64,000 bases of DNA, taken from assembly GCA_026018925.1 (NCBI GenBank), contig JAKSZU010000004.1, positions 14,896,964 to 14,960,963 of the forward strand, given 5' to 3'. Source of the stretch: Tupaia tana. Lineage: Eukaryota > Chordata > Mammalia > Scandentia > Tupaiidae. Below are positions 51,806 to 62,225 of the stretch, in pieces; the stretch's first letter is position 1; the number at the start of each line of letters is the position of its first letter. The translations under genes were made by a program, and so were the position numbers. The notes beneath the pieces are model-generated. The model saw only the letters and a program-made list of their open reading frames with translations, ran no database searches and was not told the DNA's origin.

Positions 51806-52040
51806 GGGGCCGACAAGTGGCATGGTGGTTAAAGGCGCTGGACTCCCACATGGCCGACCACGGTTCAAGTCTCGGACCTGGTTGCTTGCTTTCTTACTTC
51901 CTCTCTCTCTCTGTCTCTCTCTGATCAAACTATAAAATAATAATGATAATAATAATAAATAAAGTTAAAATAAAATAATTCTTTAAAAAAATAACAATAA
52001 TAATAAATAAAGTTAAGTAAAATAATTCTTTTTTAAAAAA
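51806..52040 (+). mobile_element. SINE type B with duplicated tail
   Basis: Head GGGGCCGACAAGTGGCATGG. AATAATAATAAATAAAGTTAA plus AATAATTCTTT occurs twice, at 51946-51985 and 51990-52035. Confidence 0.9.
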
Positions 52041-52950
52041 ATCTATACTACATCCCTGGAATAAATACAAATGTTGGTGAAACCACAACAACTTGAAATA
52101 CACGGAATCATTGATTCCTACCACAAATTATCCAGTTTGGCTACAGCCAGAGGACAGACTTTGAAGCTCGACAGTGGCCCACCGAATATTCTTAGTGACA
52201 ACTATTCGCAACAACATAGATTCGGTCAGTCATATGTGCCCACAGGGTTGCCTTTCCCCACTGCCTCCCACGAGGTTGACTGTGGCTGTTCCCAACTTTG
52301 ACGCCCTGCTGCGGCTCCAGTGCTAGGTGTGACTGCAGCTTCTGCCACCACAGCTTCCTGTTCCCTCTCGTGCCAGGTGCCCTTTGCTCCTCAGCTCATT
52401 CCTTACCACGCCTCAGATGCCACGGTGGAGCCCGGTAGGTCAGCTCACCGTCCTCGTGGAATCTGGCCACAGGCAACAACAGCCTCGGTCAGCACTTCCG
52501 GGTGATCTTGCTCCAGTGCTATGCTGTAGACATGGAAGAAGGAAAAAAGTTTATTAGAAACAGCCGCACGACTACTGGCCAAAAGACACACCGAGAGTGC
52601 AGGAAGTCGTTGTTGACCTCAAACTCAAGATCTTTCCAGCAGCCTTTATGGAGAGTATCCTGAGAAATGGCTGAACCCTAACAGCACCTTTTCATGTAAA
52701 CACTCACTACACCCCAAATGACCACCCTCGCAAGGTCAGGAGGAAAACACCCTCTTCCAACCCTCGAGCTCTCCTCTTCAGCGGCACCTGTTTCCTCCCA
52801 GCCCTCTTCCTCCTTCCAACTCCTGCCTCTCGTCTTGGCCTCGGGCACAGGCTAGAGGTTGTTCAGTTCCTTCTGGTTTTATTCTTCATGAGAAGGGGTA
52901 GGTGGGGATGGGACCACCAGTTGTAGAATATCTACAAGAAAGACAGACTT
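52041..52950. other. SINE-free stretch, no gene recognised
   Basis: Frames of 76 and 61 codons at 52071-52505 show no known family. A poly(A)-signal-like AAAAAAGTTTATTAG lies at about 52540. Nothing decisive. Confidence 0.45.
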
Positions 52951-52951
52951 G

Positions 52952-53383
52952 GGGCCAGTAGGTGGCGTGGTGGTTAAAGGTGGCGTGGTGGTTAAAGGTG
53001 CTGGATTCCCACATGGCCAACTGTGGTTCGAGTCTTGGACCTGCCTGCTTGCTTTCTTCCTTTCCCTTACTCTCTCACTGTTTCTCTCTGATCAGATTTA
53101 AAAAATAATAACAGGGACCAGCAGATTGTGTAATGGTTACATTGCTGGACTTGCACATTGTCAACTAGCACATCAGACACTTATACATACATGTGCCCAA
53201 AGTCCAGAGGGGAAAATGGAGGAGAAAGGCTTGTGGCCATCCCCCCGGGGAATGATTTCTCGCTTTCTGTCTCTCTGTCTTTCTCTGTCTCTCTGGTGAA
53301 GCACATGCACCATATAGTAAAAGTCTCTCCAAAAAAAATGTTTTTAAATAATAACAAATGGAATTAAATAAATAAATAATTCT

Positions 53384-53390
<7 letters not shown>
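52952..53390 (+). mobile_element. SINE type B, split by type A
   Basis: The head has a tandem 18-base duplication (GGTGGCGTGGTGGTTAAA twice, 52963-52998), so the A-box region is doubled. The tail resumes after the type A. Confidence 0.9.
53115..53345 (+). mobile_element. SINE type A nested in type B
   Basis: Head GGGACCAGCAGATTGTGTAATGG. The B box and following region are deleted. AAATAATAACA on both sides is the target-site duplication. Confidence 0.9.

Positions 53391-53419
<29 letters not shown>
53391..53419 (+). repeat. (TC)n microsatellite
   Basis: About 14 TC units between two SINEs. Confidence 0.95.
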
Positions 53420-53424
<5 letters not shown>

Positions 53425-53666
53425 TTTGTTATAGGGCACATGCATTCACTGCATAGAGACAGAGGGAGGGAAAACAAGAACTCATCCCCCTGGAGTAGAT
53501 GGCTACTTCACAACCCCTTCATTCTCCTCTTAGGACTTTGGGCACGCACAGACATATGCCCATCATGTTTTTCAAGCCACCAGGTCTGGGACTCCAGCTG
53601 TGCAGTGGGCCATGTGGGATCTAGCTCCTTCACCACCATGCCATGGGCTGGCCTGAAAGCTAGGCC
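53420..53666 (-). mobile_element. SINE type A, old divergent copy
   Basis: Reverse-strand copy, TTATAGGGCACATGCATTC to CCATGGGCTGGCC. Confidence 0.8.
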
Positions 53667-53819
53667 ACTACTCTTTTTATACTACCAATACTGACCTCCT
53701 CTTGATATGGCCTGTGTGTTATTATGCAGAAAGAGCTGCTCTTTGGTCAGGAGTCATTTCAGCATGTGGCCCTTTTGTCACTCTGGTCATTGTTTCATGC
53801 TTCAAGAAGGCAAATACAT
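53667..53819. other. short unassigned stretch
   Basis: No recognised element. Confidence 0.4.
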
Positions 53820-54290
53820 GGGGACCAGCAGGTGATGTGGTGGTTAAGGTGCTGGACACTCCCACATGGCCAACCACGGTTCAAGTCTCGGACCTGGTGG
53901 CTTGCTTTCTCACTTTCTCTCTTTCCCTCTCTCTCTGTTTATCTCTGCTGAACCCATGTGCACTATAGCAAATTTTTAAAAAAATAATAAATAGGGACCA
54001 GCAGTTAGCATAATGGCTATGTCGCTGGACTCTCACGTAGTCGACCATGGTTTGCATCCCAGACCCGGTGGCTTAAAACTCACGCCGGGCGCGTGTGCGT
54101 GTGTGCCCAAGATTCCGAGAAGAGAATGGAGGAGAAGGGATTGCGGCGTGGCCATCCCCTCTGGGGGGTGATTTCTCGCTTTCGGTCTCTTTGTCTCTCT
54201 CTGTCTATCTGGCGAGTGCACGCACCCTATAGCAAAAAAAAACTCTCAAAAGAATAAATTAAATTAAATAATTCTTTTTTTTAAAAAAAG
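53820..54290 (+). mobile_element. SINE type B, tail split by type A
   Basis: Head GGGGACCAGCAGGTGATGTGG. The tail resumes as AATTAAATTAAATAATTC after the inserted type A. Confidence 0.9.
53994..54245 (+). mobile_element. SINE type A nested in type B tail
   Basis: Full-length CpG-rich copy. AATAAAT before and AGAATAAATTAAA after mark the A-rich target. Confidence 0.93.
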
Positions 54291-54375
54291 GATGCAGTTG
54301 GATACCATTTGTTTGGTACAAAAAAATTCCAGACAAGACCCAGTCTTTTTTCTAATTTCCAGATGTACATGTATA

Positions 54376-54376
54376 T

Positions 54377-54409
<33 letters not shown>

Positions 54410-54626
54410 CGCACGCGCGCTCATGCGTGACAGAGAGAATCCCCCAATGGGGCATGGTCACACTGCAGTCCTTTTCCTCCATTTTTCTATACCTTTAGGA
54501 CTGGGGCATGCATACATGCTCAGTGTATTTTTCAAGTCACCAGAGCCAGGATTCAAACCTCAGTCAGTCACACAGAATCCACCTCCCAATCACAGTGCTT
54601 AACCACTGCACTAAAAAGCTGGCCCA
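54376..54626 (-). mobile_element. SINE type A, old divergent copy with (TG)n
   Basis: Reverse-strand old subgroup with a TG run at 54380-54409 and AAAAAGCTGGCCC at the end. Confidence 0.75.
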
Positions 54627-55150
54627 AGGCCCAGTCTTTAACCCACAAATGACTGGGTCTCCTTAAACCATTGCTTCTGCCACCATAAACTGGACTTGGA
54701 ATCAGACTCTACACTCCATGAACCCACTCACCCACCCAACACACACCCAACTCCCAGAGCAACTGAAAGTTTCTTAAAGAACTGGAGGAGGGTATATGAC
54801 CCTCTGCACAGCACAGTCCCCCTAGAATCTTCTTCAAAATCTAGCCTTCTGCTCCTCTCTCCAAGGCAGGGGCCTGCACTCTTCTCCTCCCACCACAGCC
54901 TCTCTCTGCCAGGCTGGCTCTGTGCCCCCTATGTTTTGAATATCAAAATCTACCAGCACAAATACACCACTCAGCAAAAGAGAAGCCAGCCAAAGGGTGT
55001 TTTGCAAAACAAAAGCCTAGTCATTCACTAAACTGCTAAACTCACCAAATCTTGTTCCTTGAGTGTGCCCTGCTGGGCTGCTCCAAGTACCAAAGTTGGA
55101 AAAAGCCAAAGCATGTCTAGTTAAGTCTTGTTCTAGTTCTTCTTATCTTT
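54627..55150. other. no recognised feature
   Basis: A 111-codon frame at 54696-55031 shows no known family. No repeat identified. Confidence 0.45.
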
Positions 55151-55159
55151 TTTTGTTTT

Positions 55160-55292
55160 GTTTTGTTAAGCTATAAGGCACGTGTGCTTGCCAGAGAGAG
55201 ACGAGAGAGAAAGTGAGGAATCACCCTTCAGAGGGGATGGCCATCCACAATCCCTTCTCCTCCTCCCTTCGCTTTTGCGGATTTTGGCCATG

Positions 55293-55326
<34 letters not shown>

Positions 55327-55416
55327 GTGCTTGTCGAGCCACTGGGTCCAGGACTCAAACTACACAGTCAGTCACATGGGATCCAGCACCTTAATGTCCA
55401 TGCCACCTGTTGGTCT
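55160..55416 (-). mobile_element. SINE type A, old divergent copy with (AC)n
   Basis: Reverse-strand copy with an AC run at 55294-55323 and the end CACCTGTTGGTC. Confidence 0.8.
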
Positions 55417-55420
55417 TCTA

Positions 55421-55467
55421 TTTTTAAAAAATTATTCATTTAATTTTATTTATTATTATAATTTTTT
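55421..55467 (-). mobile_element. SINE type B tail remnant
   Basis: AAAAATTATTCATTTAATTT plus TATTATTATAATTTTTTTT is the reverse-strand type B tail. Its body is either the copy at 55722 beyond the inserted type A, or lost. Confidence 0.6.
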
Positions 55468-55717
55468 TTAGAAGTTTTTGCTATAGGGAGCATGCGCTTG
55501 CCAGAAAGACAGAAAGAGACAGAGAGATAGAAAGCGAAAAATCACCCCCCAGGGGGGATGGCCATGCCACAATCCCTTCTCCTCATTCTCCTCTCAGGAT
55601 CTTGAGCACGCACGCACATGCGCCTGGCGTGAGTTTAAGCCACCAGGTCAGGGACTCAAACCGCGGTCGACTACATGGGAGTTCAGCAACATAGCCATTA
55701 CACTAACTGCTGATCCC
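55468..55717 (-). mobile_element. SINE type A
   Basis: Reverse-strand full-length copy. Confidence 0.93.
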
Positions 55718-55721
55718 TCAT

Positions 55722-55885
55722 TATCTTTTTATAAAAATTTGCTACTGGGCATGCATGCTCACCAGAGAGATGGGGAGAGAGCGAGAAGGTAAGTGAGAAA
55801 GCAAACCACCGGGTCCAGGATTTGAACCGCAGTTGGCCATGTGTGAGTCCAGCATCTCAACCACCATGCTACCTGCTGGCCCCAG
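55722..55885 (-). mobile_element. SINE type B
   Basis: Reverse-strand copy keeping the GCTACTGGGCATGCATGCTC end block. Ends CTACCTGCTGGCCCC. Confidence 0.9.
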
Positions 55886-56048
55886 CCCTCTGATTTTAAA
55901 AATAAAATATCTATTCCTCTCCCTAACCCATCTTTCTGTTCCTGTCCTTAATGCGTGAGGTTATGAAAGCATATTTATGCTTGTCCTTGTCATGGCTGGG
56001 TCATCATCACTGTTTCATTAGCATTTCAAACATCAAATTTTTGATTTT
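55886..56048. other. short unassigned stretch
   Basis: No recognised element. Confidence 0.4.
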
Positions 56049-56255
56049 GGGACCAGCAGGTGGTGTGGTGGTTAAGGTGCTGGATACTCCCCCATGGCCA
56101 ACCACGGTTCAAGTCCCGGACCTGGTGGCTTCCTTTCTCCCTTTCCCTCTCTCTCTCTCTCTCTCTTTGTGTGTGTGTGTCTTTCTCTCTGGTCAAATTA
56201 AACTAAATGAATGACTAAATAAAATTCAATAAATAATAATTTTTTAAAAAAAGAC
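56049..56255 (+). mobile_element. SINE type B
   Basis: Head GGGACCAGCAGGTGGTGTGG. The tail has ATTCAATAAATAATAATTTT. TTTGATTTT occurs on both sides. Confidence 0.92.
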
Positions 56256-56297
56256 TCCTTAGGAAAAAAAAAATTTGATTTTATTAAACTACCTTCT

Positions 56298-56560
56298 AAG
56301 GTTCAACCTAATGGTTAGGGAACTGGATCCCATATGATCACTGCAGTTCGAATCCTGGCCCTGTTTGCTTAAGAAACACTCTATGTATGTGCATGCCTAA
56401 AACCCAATGAAAAAATGGAGAAGGGATTGTGGCATAACCATGCCCTATTGAAGGGTATTTTCTTCCTCTTCCTCTCTGTCTCTCTATCTCTCTTTGGCAA
56501 GTGCACATGCCCTTGGCACTGGAAAAAAAAAAAAAAAAAAGAGAGAGAGAGAGAGAAAGA
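56298..56560 (+). mobile_element. SINE type A, old divergent copy
   Basis: Begins inside the head at GGTTCAACCTAATGG. Has the old-subgroup GGATCCCATATG and a poly(A) then GA-rich tail. Confidence 0.8.
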
Positions 56561-56584
56561 AAAAGTAAACTACACTCTAATGCA

Positions 56585-56795
56585 GCACTGTCCAATAAAA
56601 GTAAACTACATGTTCTGCAGCGATGTGAAATGTTCTATACCTGCACTGTCCAACATATGGGGGTAGCCACTAGCCCAAGCACTTGGAATATGACGAGGGT
56701 AACTGAGGAACTAAACGACCAATTTTATTTAATTCATTTTAATCTAACAGCCACGTGCAGCTTAGTGTTACTGTACTGGACAGCACAACTCTAGT
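56585..56795 (+). mobile_element. hAT-type MER DNA transposon fossil
   Basis: Starts GCACTGTCCAATAAAAGT. Contains GTAGCCACTAGCCCAAGC and AACAGCCACGTGCAGC and ends TACTGTACTGGACAGCACA, with near-inverted termini. The internal part resembles a common mammalian MER hAT element. Name uncertain. Confidence 0.7.
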
Positions 56796-56826
56796 TGATT
56801 CCTTCAGGGACAATTCACATTGCGAA

Positions 56827-57010
56827 AGGGCCAGCAGGTGGCAAGGTGGTTAAGGTGCTAGGCTTCCCCGTGGCGGACTATGTCAGGTCCTTGCCTGGAC
56901 ACTTGTTCTCTCACTTTCCCTCTCTTGGTGTTTCTCCCTGCTGAGCACACATGCCCCATAGCAAATTTTAAAAATAAAAATAATAATAAATGAATTTTTT
57001 TTTAAAGAGA
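56827..57010 (+). mobile_element. SINE type B
   Basis: Head AGGGCCAGCAGGTGGCAAGG, with the B box degraded (ATGTCAGGTCC). Confidence 0.87.
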
Positions 57011-57339
57011 CATTATATGAAACTGTCAAAGAAACTCAAAATTAAATTGACTGTAGATGGTATCCAGGATATTCAATAGTTCGTATGTTGTCCTCTCACT
57101 GGGAAAACATTTTCTCAAGTCTAAAGACCTAAAAATGTGAGGCTGCTCCTAAACAACTAGTTGTTCTAGTTTAGTTTTGCTTTTACTCTTACAGATACCC
57201 ATGAATCGCATAATTATTCATGTTTCCCTTTTTCGTTTGGCTCTCTGGAAGCTCAACTATCTATAGAGATCACTTCTACCCTGAGTACCTTGGGATACTA
57301 ATATCGCCCTCAGTTCCACTTATCACTTTCTTACCCGGT
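57011..57339. other. no recognised feature
   Basis: Single-copy-looking DNA upstream of the L1 3' end. Confidence 0.45.
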
Positions 57340-57886
57340 CTTTGTTAAGTACAAAGTTGAACGATTTTTAGCAAATTGACAAGGTTGCATGACTATCACC
57401 GTAAGTGAACTTTAAAACATTTTCATCATCCCCCAAAGAATCTTTGTGTTCATTTCTGGTCACTCCCATTCCCACAGACACCCACTAATCTACTTTCTGT
57501 CTCTCCAGATTTTTTTCTTTCTTTTTTTTTTTTTTTTTTTTTGACATTTTTATATCAATGGAGTTATGCAATATGTGATCTTTTGTGTCTGGCTTCTTTC
57601 ACTGAACATAATGTTTTTGAGGTTCATCTGTAGCATACATCAGTATTTCATTCCTTTTTATTGTCAAATAGTAATTTACTGTATGGACATACTACATTTT
57701 GTTCATCCATTCACCAAATGATAGCATTTGGGTTGTTTTTACTTCAGGGCTATTATGAATAATGCTGTTGTGAATATTCTCATATCAATCCTTCTGCATA
57801 CATATGGCTCATTTCTCTTGGGCAAATATCTACAAGTGAAATTGCTGGGTCACATGGTAAATTTATAGAAAGAATAGGCAAACTGT

Positions 57887-58035
57887 GGCCAGCAGGTGTC
57901 TTGGTGGTAAAGGTGCTGGACTCCCACAGGGTAGACCTTGGTTCAAGTCCCTGACCTGGCAGCTTGCTTTCTCACTTTCCCTCCTTCTCTCTATCTCTGT
58001 AATTAATTTAAAAATTATAATAATAGTAACAATAA
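57887..58035 (+). mobile_element. SINE type B
   Basis: Head GTGGCCAGCAGGTGTCTTGG, preceded by AGAATAGGCAAACT, the L1 target. Confidence 0.88.
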
Positions 58036-58044
58036 AAAAAATCC

Positions 58045-58195
58045 ATTTATTATTATTATTTTTTAATTTGACCAGACAGAGACAGAGAGAGAGAAAAAGG
58101 GAAAGTGAGAAAGCAAGCCACCAGGTCTGGGACTTGAACCATGGTCAGCCATGTGAAAATCCAGCACCCTTCTCTACCACACCACCTGCCAGTCC
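58045..58195 (-). mobile_element. SINE type B
   Basis: Reverse-strand copy inserted in the tail of the previous one. Ends CACCTGCCAGTCCC. Confidence 0.88.
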
Positions 58196-58236
58196 CTAAA
58201 TAAATAATTATTTAAAAAAAAAAAAAAAAAAGACTA

Positions 58237-58473
58237 GGAACCAGCAGTTAGCGTAATGGCTATGTCGCTGGACTCCCACGTAATCGACCTCGGTTCGCGT
58301 CCTGGACCCTGTGGCTTAAAACTCATGCCGGGCGCATGTGCGTGTCTGCCCAAGATCCTGAGAGGAGAATGGAGGAGAAGGGATTGCGGCGTGACCATCC
58401 CCCCTGGGGGGTGATTTCTCGCTTTCTGTCTCTATGTCTCTCTCTGTCTGTCTGGCGAGCGCACGCGCCCTAT

Positions 58474-58515
<42 letters not shown>
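58237..58515 (+). mobile_element. SINE type A, long poly(A)
   Basis: Full-length copy with a poly(A) of about 39 (58478-58516). Preceded by AGACTAGGA, followed by AGACTATGG. Confidence 0.95.
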
Positions 58516-58518
<3 letters not shown>

Positions 58519-58522
58519 CTAT

Positions 58523-58672
58523 GGGGCTAGCAGGTGGTGTGGTCAAGGTGTTAGAATTCCTACATGGCCAACCGTGGTTGAAGTCCTGGACCTGGCAGCT
58601 TGCTTTTTCTCTCTGTCTCTGACGAAACTCATGTGAAAATAATAATAATAAAATAAATAATTCATTTTAAAA
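58523..58672 (+). mobile_element. SINE type B
   Basis: Head GGGGCTAGCAGGTGGTGTGG. Followed by AAGACTAGGAAAACT, where the L1 resumes. Confidence 0.9.
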
Positions 58673-58889
58673 AAAAGACTAGGAAAACTTTTTTAAAATG
58701 TGACCCCATTTTACGTTCCCATAAGCAATGTATTATGAAGGTTCTAGTTTCTCCACATCCTCTTCAACACTTGTTATTGCTTGTCTTTTTTAGTGTAGCC
58801 ATTCTAGTGGGTGTGAGGTGGTATTTCGTTAACGTTTTGATTCACTTTCTCTATTGACTAATGATATTGTCCATCTATTTTTTTTCCCT

Positions 58890-59570
58890 CCTATTGACAT
58901 AGGAGATAGAACTCTAACAAACAGGTAGTCAGGACATAGGTCCAAAGGTAGAATAGCAGAAACTAAACAGTCATAAGAAACTGCTTGTGGATCAGCAGGT
59001 GGCATGGTGGTTAAGGGTGCTGGACTCCCACATGGCCAATATCAGTTCAAGTCCCGGACCTGGTGGCTTGCTTTCTCACGTTCTCTCTCTCTCACTCTCG
59101 CTTTGTCCCTCTCTGGTCAAATTAAAATAAGTATTAAAATAAATAAGTACATAGTTAAATAAAATAATTCTTAAGAGAGAGAGAGAGAGAAAAGAAACTG
59201 CTCGCACACAGGACACAGGTCACAGCTGTGAGAAACCTAGTTTCCATCTGTAGCACCAAGGTCATGGTCTTTGTGGCCCAGAGGCATCTACGTAGATGAT
59301 CCTCAAGGTCAGCTAGCCCATGGAAAACATTAGCAGTGGATTACCTCAATTATCAGTTAAGAAAGGGAACAAAGAATGCTGACTTCATAGACAGTTTGTA
59401 GCTATTTTTTCAAGCCCACTTTTTTTTTTTAATCTGAAAGCTATTCCTTGTGCAGACAGCTCACTTTTAGGATCTCTCCCTCCAAAAGCTCCTCTCTTTC
59501 AATAAACTTTGCTTTACTATTACCCTCTCCTCTTGTCCATGCCTCTAATTCTTCATGATCAGGAGGCATA
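58890..59570 (+). mobile_element. probable solitary LTR inside L1
   Basis: About 0.5 kb of non-L1 DNA (excluding the nested SINE) splits the L1. Near its 3' end is CTCTTTCAATAAACTTTGC followed by a pyrimidine-rich stretch, the usual layout of a retroviral LTR poly(A) region. No internal viral sequence is present. The exact ends and family are not determined. Confidence 0.5.
58988..59193 (+). mobile_element. SINE type B nested in the LTR
   Basis: AAGAAACTGCT flanks both ends (58977-58987 and 59194-59204). Confidence 0.94.
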
Positions 59571-59602
59571 AACTTGGCCAACTCAGAAATTCTACAACAC
59601 TA

Positions 59603-59633
59603 CAGGGCATATGTGCTATCCAGAGACAGACAG

Positions 59634-59675
<42 letters not shown>

Positions 59676-59902
59676 ACACACAGCAAGAGCGAGAGTGAGA
59701 GAGAGAGAGAGAAATCATCCCCACCCCCACCCCCCCAGGGAGGTTGCTATGATGCAATCCCATCTCCTCCAGTCTCCTCTCTGGATTTGGGGCAGGCACA
59801 TAAGCCCGCATGTTTAACGAGCCACCAGGTCCAGCACTTGAACCACATAGTTGGCCCTGTGGGATTCAGCCGCCTTAACCTCCATGCCACCTGTTGGCTC
59901 TG
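59603..59902 (-). mobile_element. SINE type A, old divergent copy with (AC)n
   Basis: Reverse-strand copy, ACAGGGCATATGTGC start, AC run at 59636-59668, end CACCTGTTGGCTC. Confidence 0.85.
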
Positions 59903-59914
59903 TTTTTTATTTTT

Positions 59915-60160
59915 ATTTTTTAATTTGCTAGAGGATGCATGTGCTTAGCAGAGAGACCAAGAAGGAAAGGGAGAAATCACCTCTCAATGGGGCACAATCA
60001 CGCAGCAATCCCCTCTCATCTATCATGTCAAGATTCTGTCCACGCAGACACATGTACGTGTGTCTTTCAAGTCACCAGGGCAGAGATTTGAACTTTGGAT
60101 GCCCATGTGGAATCTAGTGTCTAATGCACAGCACTTAACCATTGCACTACAGGGTCAGCC
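59915..60160 (-). mobile_element. SINE type A, old divergent copy
   Basis: Reverse-strand old subgroup, TTGCTAGAGGATGCATGTGC to AGGGTCAGCCC. Confidence 0.8.
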
Positions 60161-60384
60161 CAATGTTGAGTGTCTTCATGTGCTTATCGGCCATTCATAC
60201 ATTTTCTTTGGTAAAATGTCTATCTAATTCTTTGTGCATTTTTAAATGGAGTTATTTGCCTTATTATTAAGGGTTCTTTATATATTCAGAATACAAATTC
60301 TTTTTCTTTCTTTTTCTTTCTTTCTCTTTTTCTTCCTTCCTTCCTTCTTTCCTTCCTTTCTTTCATATTTCTTTCTTTTATTGC

Positions 60385-60630
60385 CAGAGGGCCCATGTAT
60401 TTATCAGAGAGAGACAGACAGAGAGAGAGAATGGGAGAAAACACCCTCCAATGGAGGATCATTTCTCCATCCTCCACAATCATTTCTCTTCCATTTCTCC
60501 TTCCTTTCAGGATTTTGGTTGAACACACACGTGTCAAGTGTGTTTTTCAAGCCACAGAGCCAGGATTCAAACCATAATCAGTCATGTGAGATCCAACTCC
60601 CTAAACCACAGTACTATAGGGCCAGTCATG
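60385..60630 (-). mobile_element. SINE type A, old divergent copy
   Basis: Reverse-strand copy after a long CTTT-type pyrimidine tract (60300-60380). Ends TAGGGCCAGTC. Confidence 0.8.
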
Positions 60631-60656
60631 GATACAATTTTTTTTTCTTTTTTTTT

Positions 60657-60915
60657 TTTTTGGAGAGGTTTCTTTTGCTATAGGGCACATGCGCTCACCA
60701 GAAAGACAGAGAGAGACACAGAGACAGAAAGCGAGAAATCATCCCCCAGGGGACTTGGCCACACCAAAATCCCTTCTCCTCTCTTCTCCTCTCGGGATCT
60801 TGGACACACACGCACACACACCCGGCATGAGTTTAAGCCACGGGGTCCAGGACTCTAACCATAGTCGACTACATGGGAGTCCAGCGACATAGCCATTACA
60901 CCAACTGCTGATTCT
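60657..60915 (-). mobile_element. SINE type A
   Basis: Reverse-strand copy. GGATACAAATTTTT after it and GGATACAATTTTT before it (60630) are the target-site duplication. Confidence 0.94.
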
Positions 60916-61440
60916 GGATACAAATTTTTTATACAATATATGATTTACAATTATATTTACCAATCTGTGGCTTCGCTTTTAGCTTTCTACTGGTACTTTT
61001 TATTTGAAAAATTGTTAAAGTTTATGAACTTCAATTTATCATTTTTTTCCTATTATTATTGTGCTTTTGGTATCATATCTAAGAAGTCCTTTTCTAACCC
61101 AAAGTCATTAACATTTATTCCTGTTTTCTTCTAAGAACTTTATAGTCTTAGCTCTTACATTTAGGTTTATGACACACTTTGAGTTAATTTTTATGTGTGA
61201 TATTAGATAAGAGTCCAAATTCCTATTTTTCTGCCTGGGAATGTCCAGTTGTCCAGAGCCATTTGTAGACAAGACTATGCTTTCACCATTGAATTGCCTT
61301 GGCACCTTTGTCAAAAATCAATTGACCATAACATAATGGTTTATTTCTGGTATTTCAGTTCTGTTCCACTGATTTGTACGTCTATCCCATGCCAGTCCCA
61401 CACAGTCTTGATTACTGTCTTTGTTTTAGTTTTTTTCTTG

Positions 61441-61965
61441 TTTTTTCATATATTTATATTTAATTTTATTTAACTAGAAGAATAGGTCATCCCCTTCTCT
61501 TTCCCAAAATTGATATTAGCTCTTGGCAAGAATGTGATTGAAGCTTCCTAAAATCAAACCATCAAAGCCTCTCTTGTGAAAATCATTGTGAAGTCATTAA
61601 AGGGACTATCACCATATTCTCATTCAAACAAACCCCAAAGGGGATCAAGAAGGAACAGACATCTACCCTTGCCATGCTAATCGGATTTACTGATTCCCAG
61701 GGAATAGAGAAGACACAGTACTAATTATGAGGCAGTTTAGGAATTATTTTCTTTCTCGACGTGGCATGAGAATGTACTAGACCTAAGAAGTTATTTCTGT
61801 CTTTGAGCTATGAGCATAAAGGCATTTTGTTTAGTGGGTTCAGTGTTTAAAGAAGCCAGTAGGGATGTGGCATGTTGACAAGAAAGCCCTACTTGGAGAT
61901 CCCCGCCCACCTTGAAGGGTGGAATGTAGAACGCCAAGGCTCCTCTCCACAGAATGATCTTTGCA
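61441..61965. other. no recognised feature
   Basis: Single-copy-looking DNA without a notable frame. Confidence 0.45.
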
Positions 61966-62225
61966 GGACCAGCAGATGGTGTAATGGCTACGTCACTGGA
62001 CTTCCATATAGGCGACAGCAGTTCAAGTCCTGGACCTGACACTTAAAACTCACACCGGCAGCATGTGCGTGCCCAGAATCCAAAAGGAGAATGGAGAAGG
62101 AATTGTGGCACAGCCATCCTCCCGGGGGGGGGGGGGGGGGGGGGGGGGGAGTGATTTCTCACTTTCTGTCTCTCCAACAAGCACATAGGCCTGATACCAA
62201 AAATCTCTCTAAAAGAAAAAAAAAA
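61966..62225 (+). mobile_element. SINE type A with G26 tract
   Basis: Head AGGACCAGCAGATGGTGTAATGG. GAATGATCTTTG flanks both ends (61952 and 62234). The palindrome position is replaced by a long G run. Confidence 0.95.
62124..62149 (+). repeat. 26-base poly(G) tract
   Basis: Uninterrupted run of 26 G where other type A copies have CCCCCCTGGGGGG. Confidence 0.9.

Larger units (their letters stand above)
57340..61430 (-). mobile_element. one long old L1 copy, broken by later insertions
   Basis: Reverse-strand L1 pieces lie in order. 3' UTR at 57420-57520 (CACTAATCTACTTTCTGTCT). ORF2 end at 57540-57870 (GTGTCTGGCTTCTTTCACTG, AAATTGCTGGGTCACATGG). Then 58680-58880 (CTCCACATCCTCTTCAACAC), 60155-60300 (CTTCATGTGCTTATCGGCCA) and 60915-61420 (AATTGCCTTGGCACCTTTGT, CAGTTCTGTTCCACTGATTT). 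The order fits a single insertion of L1M age. No frame survives. Confidence 0.88.
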
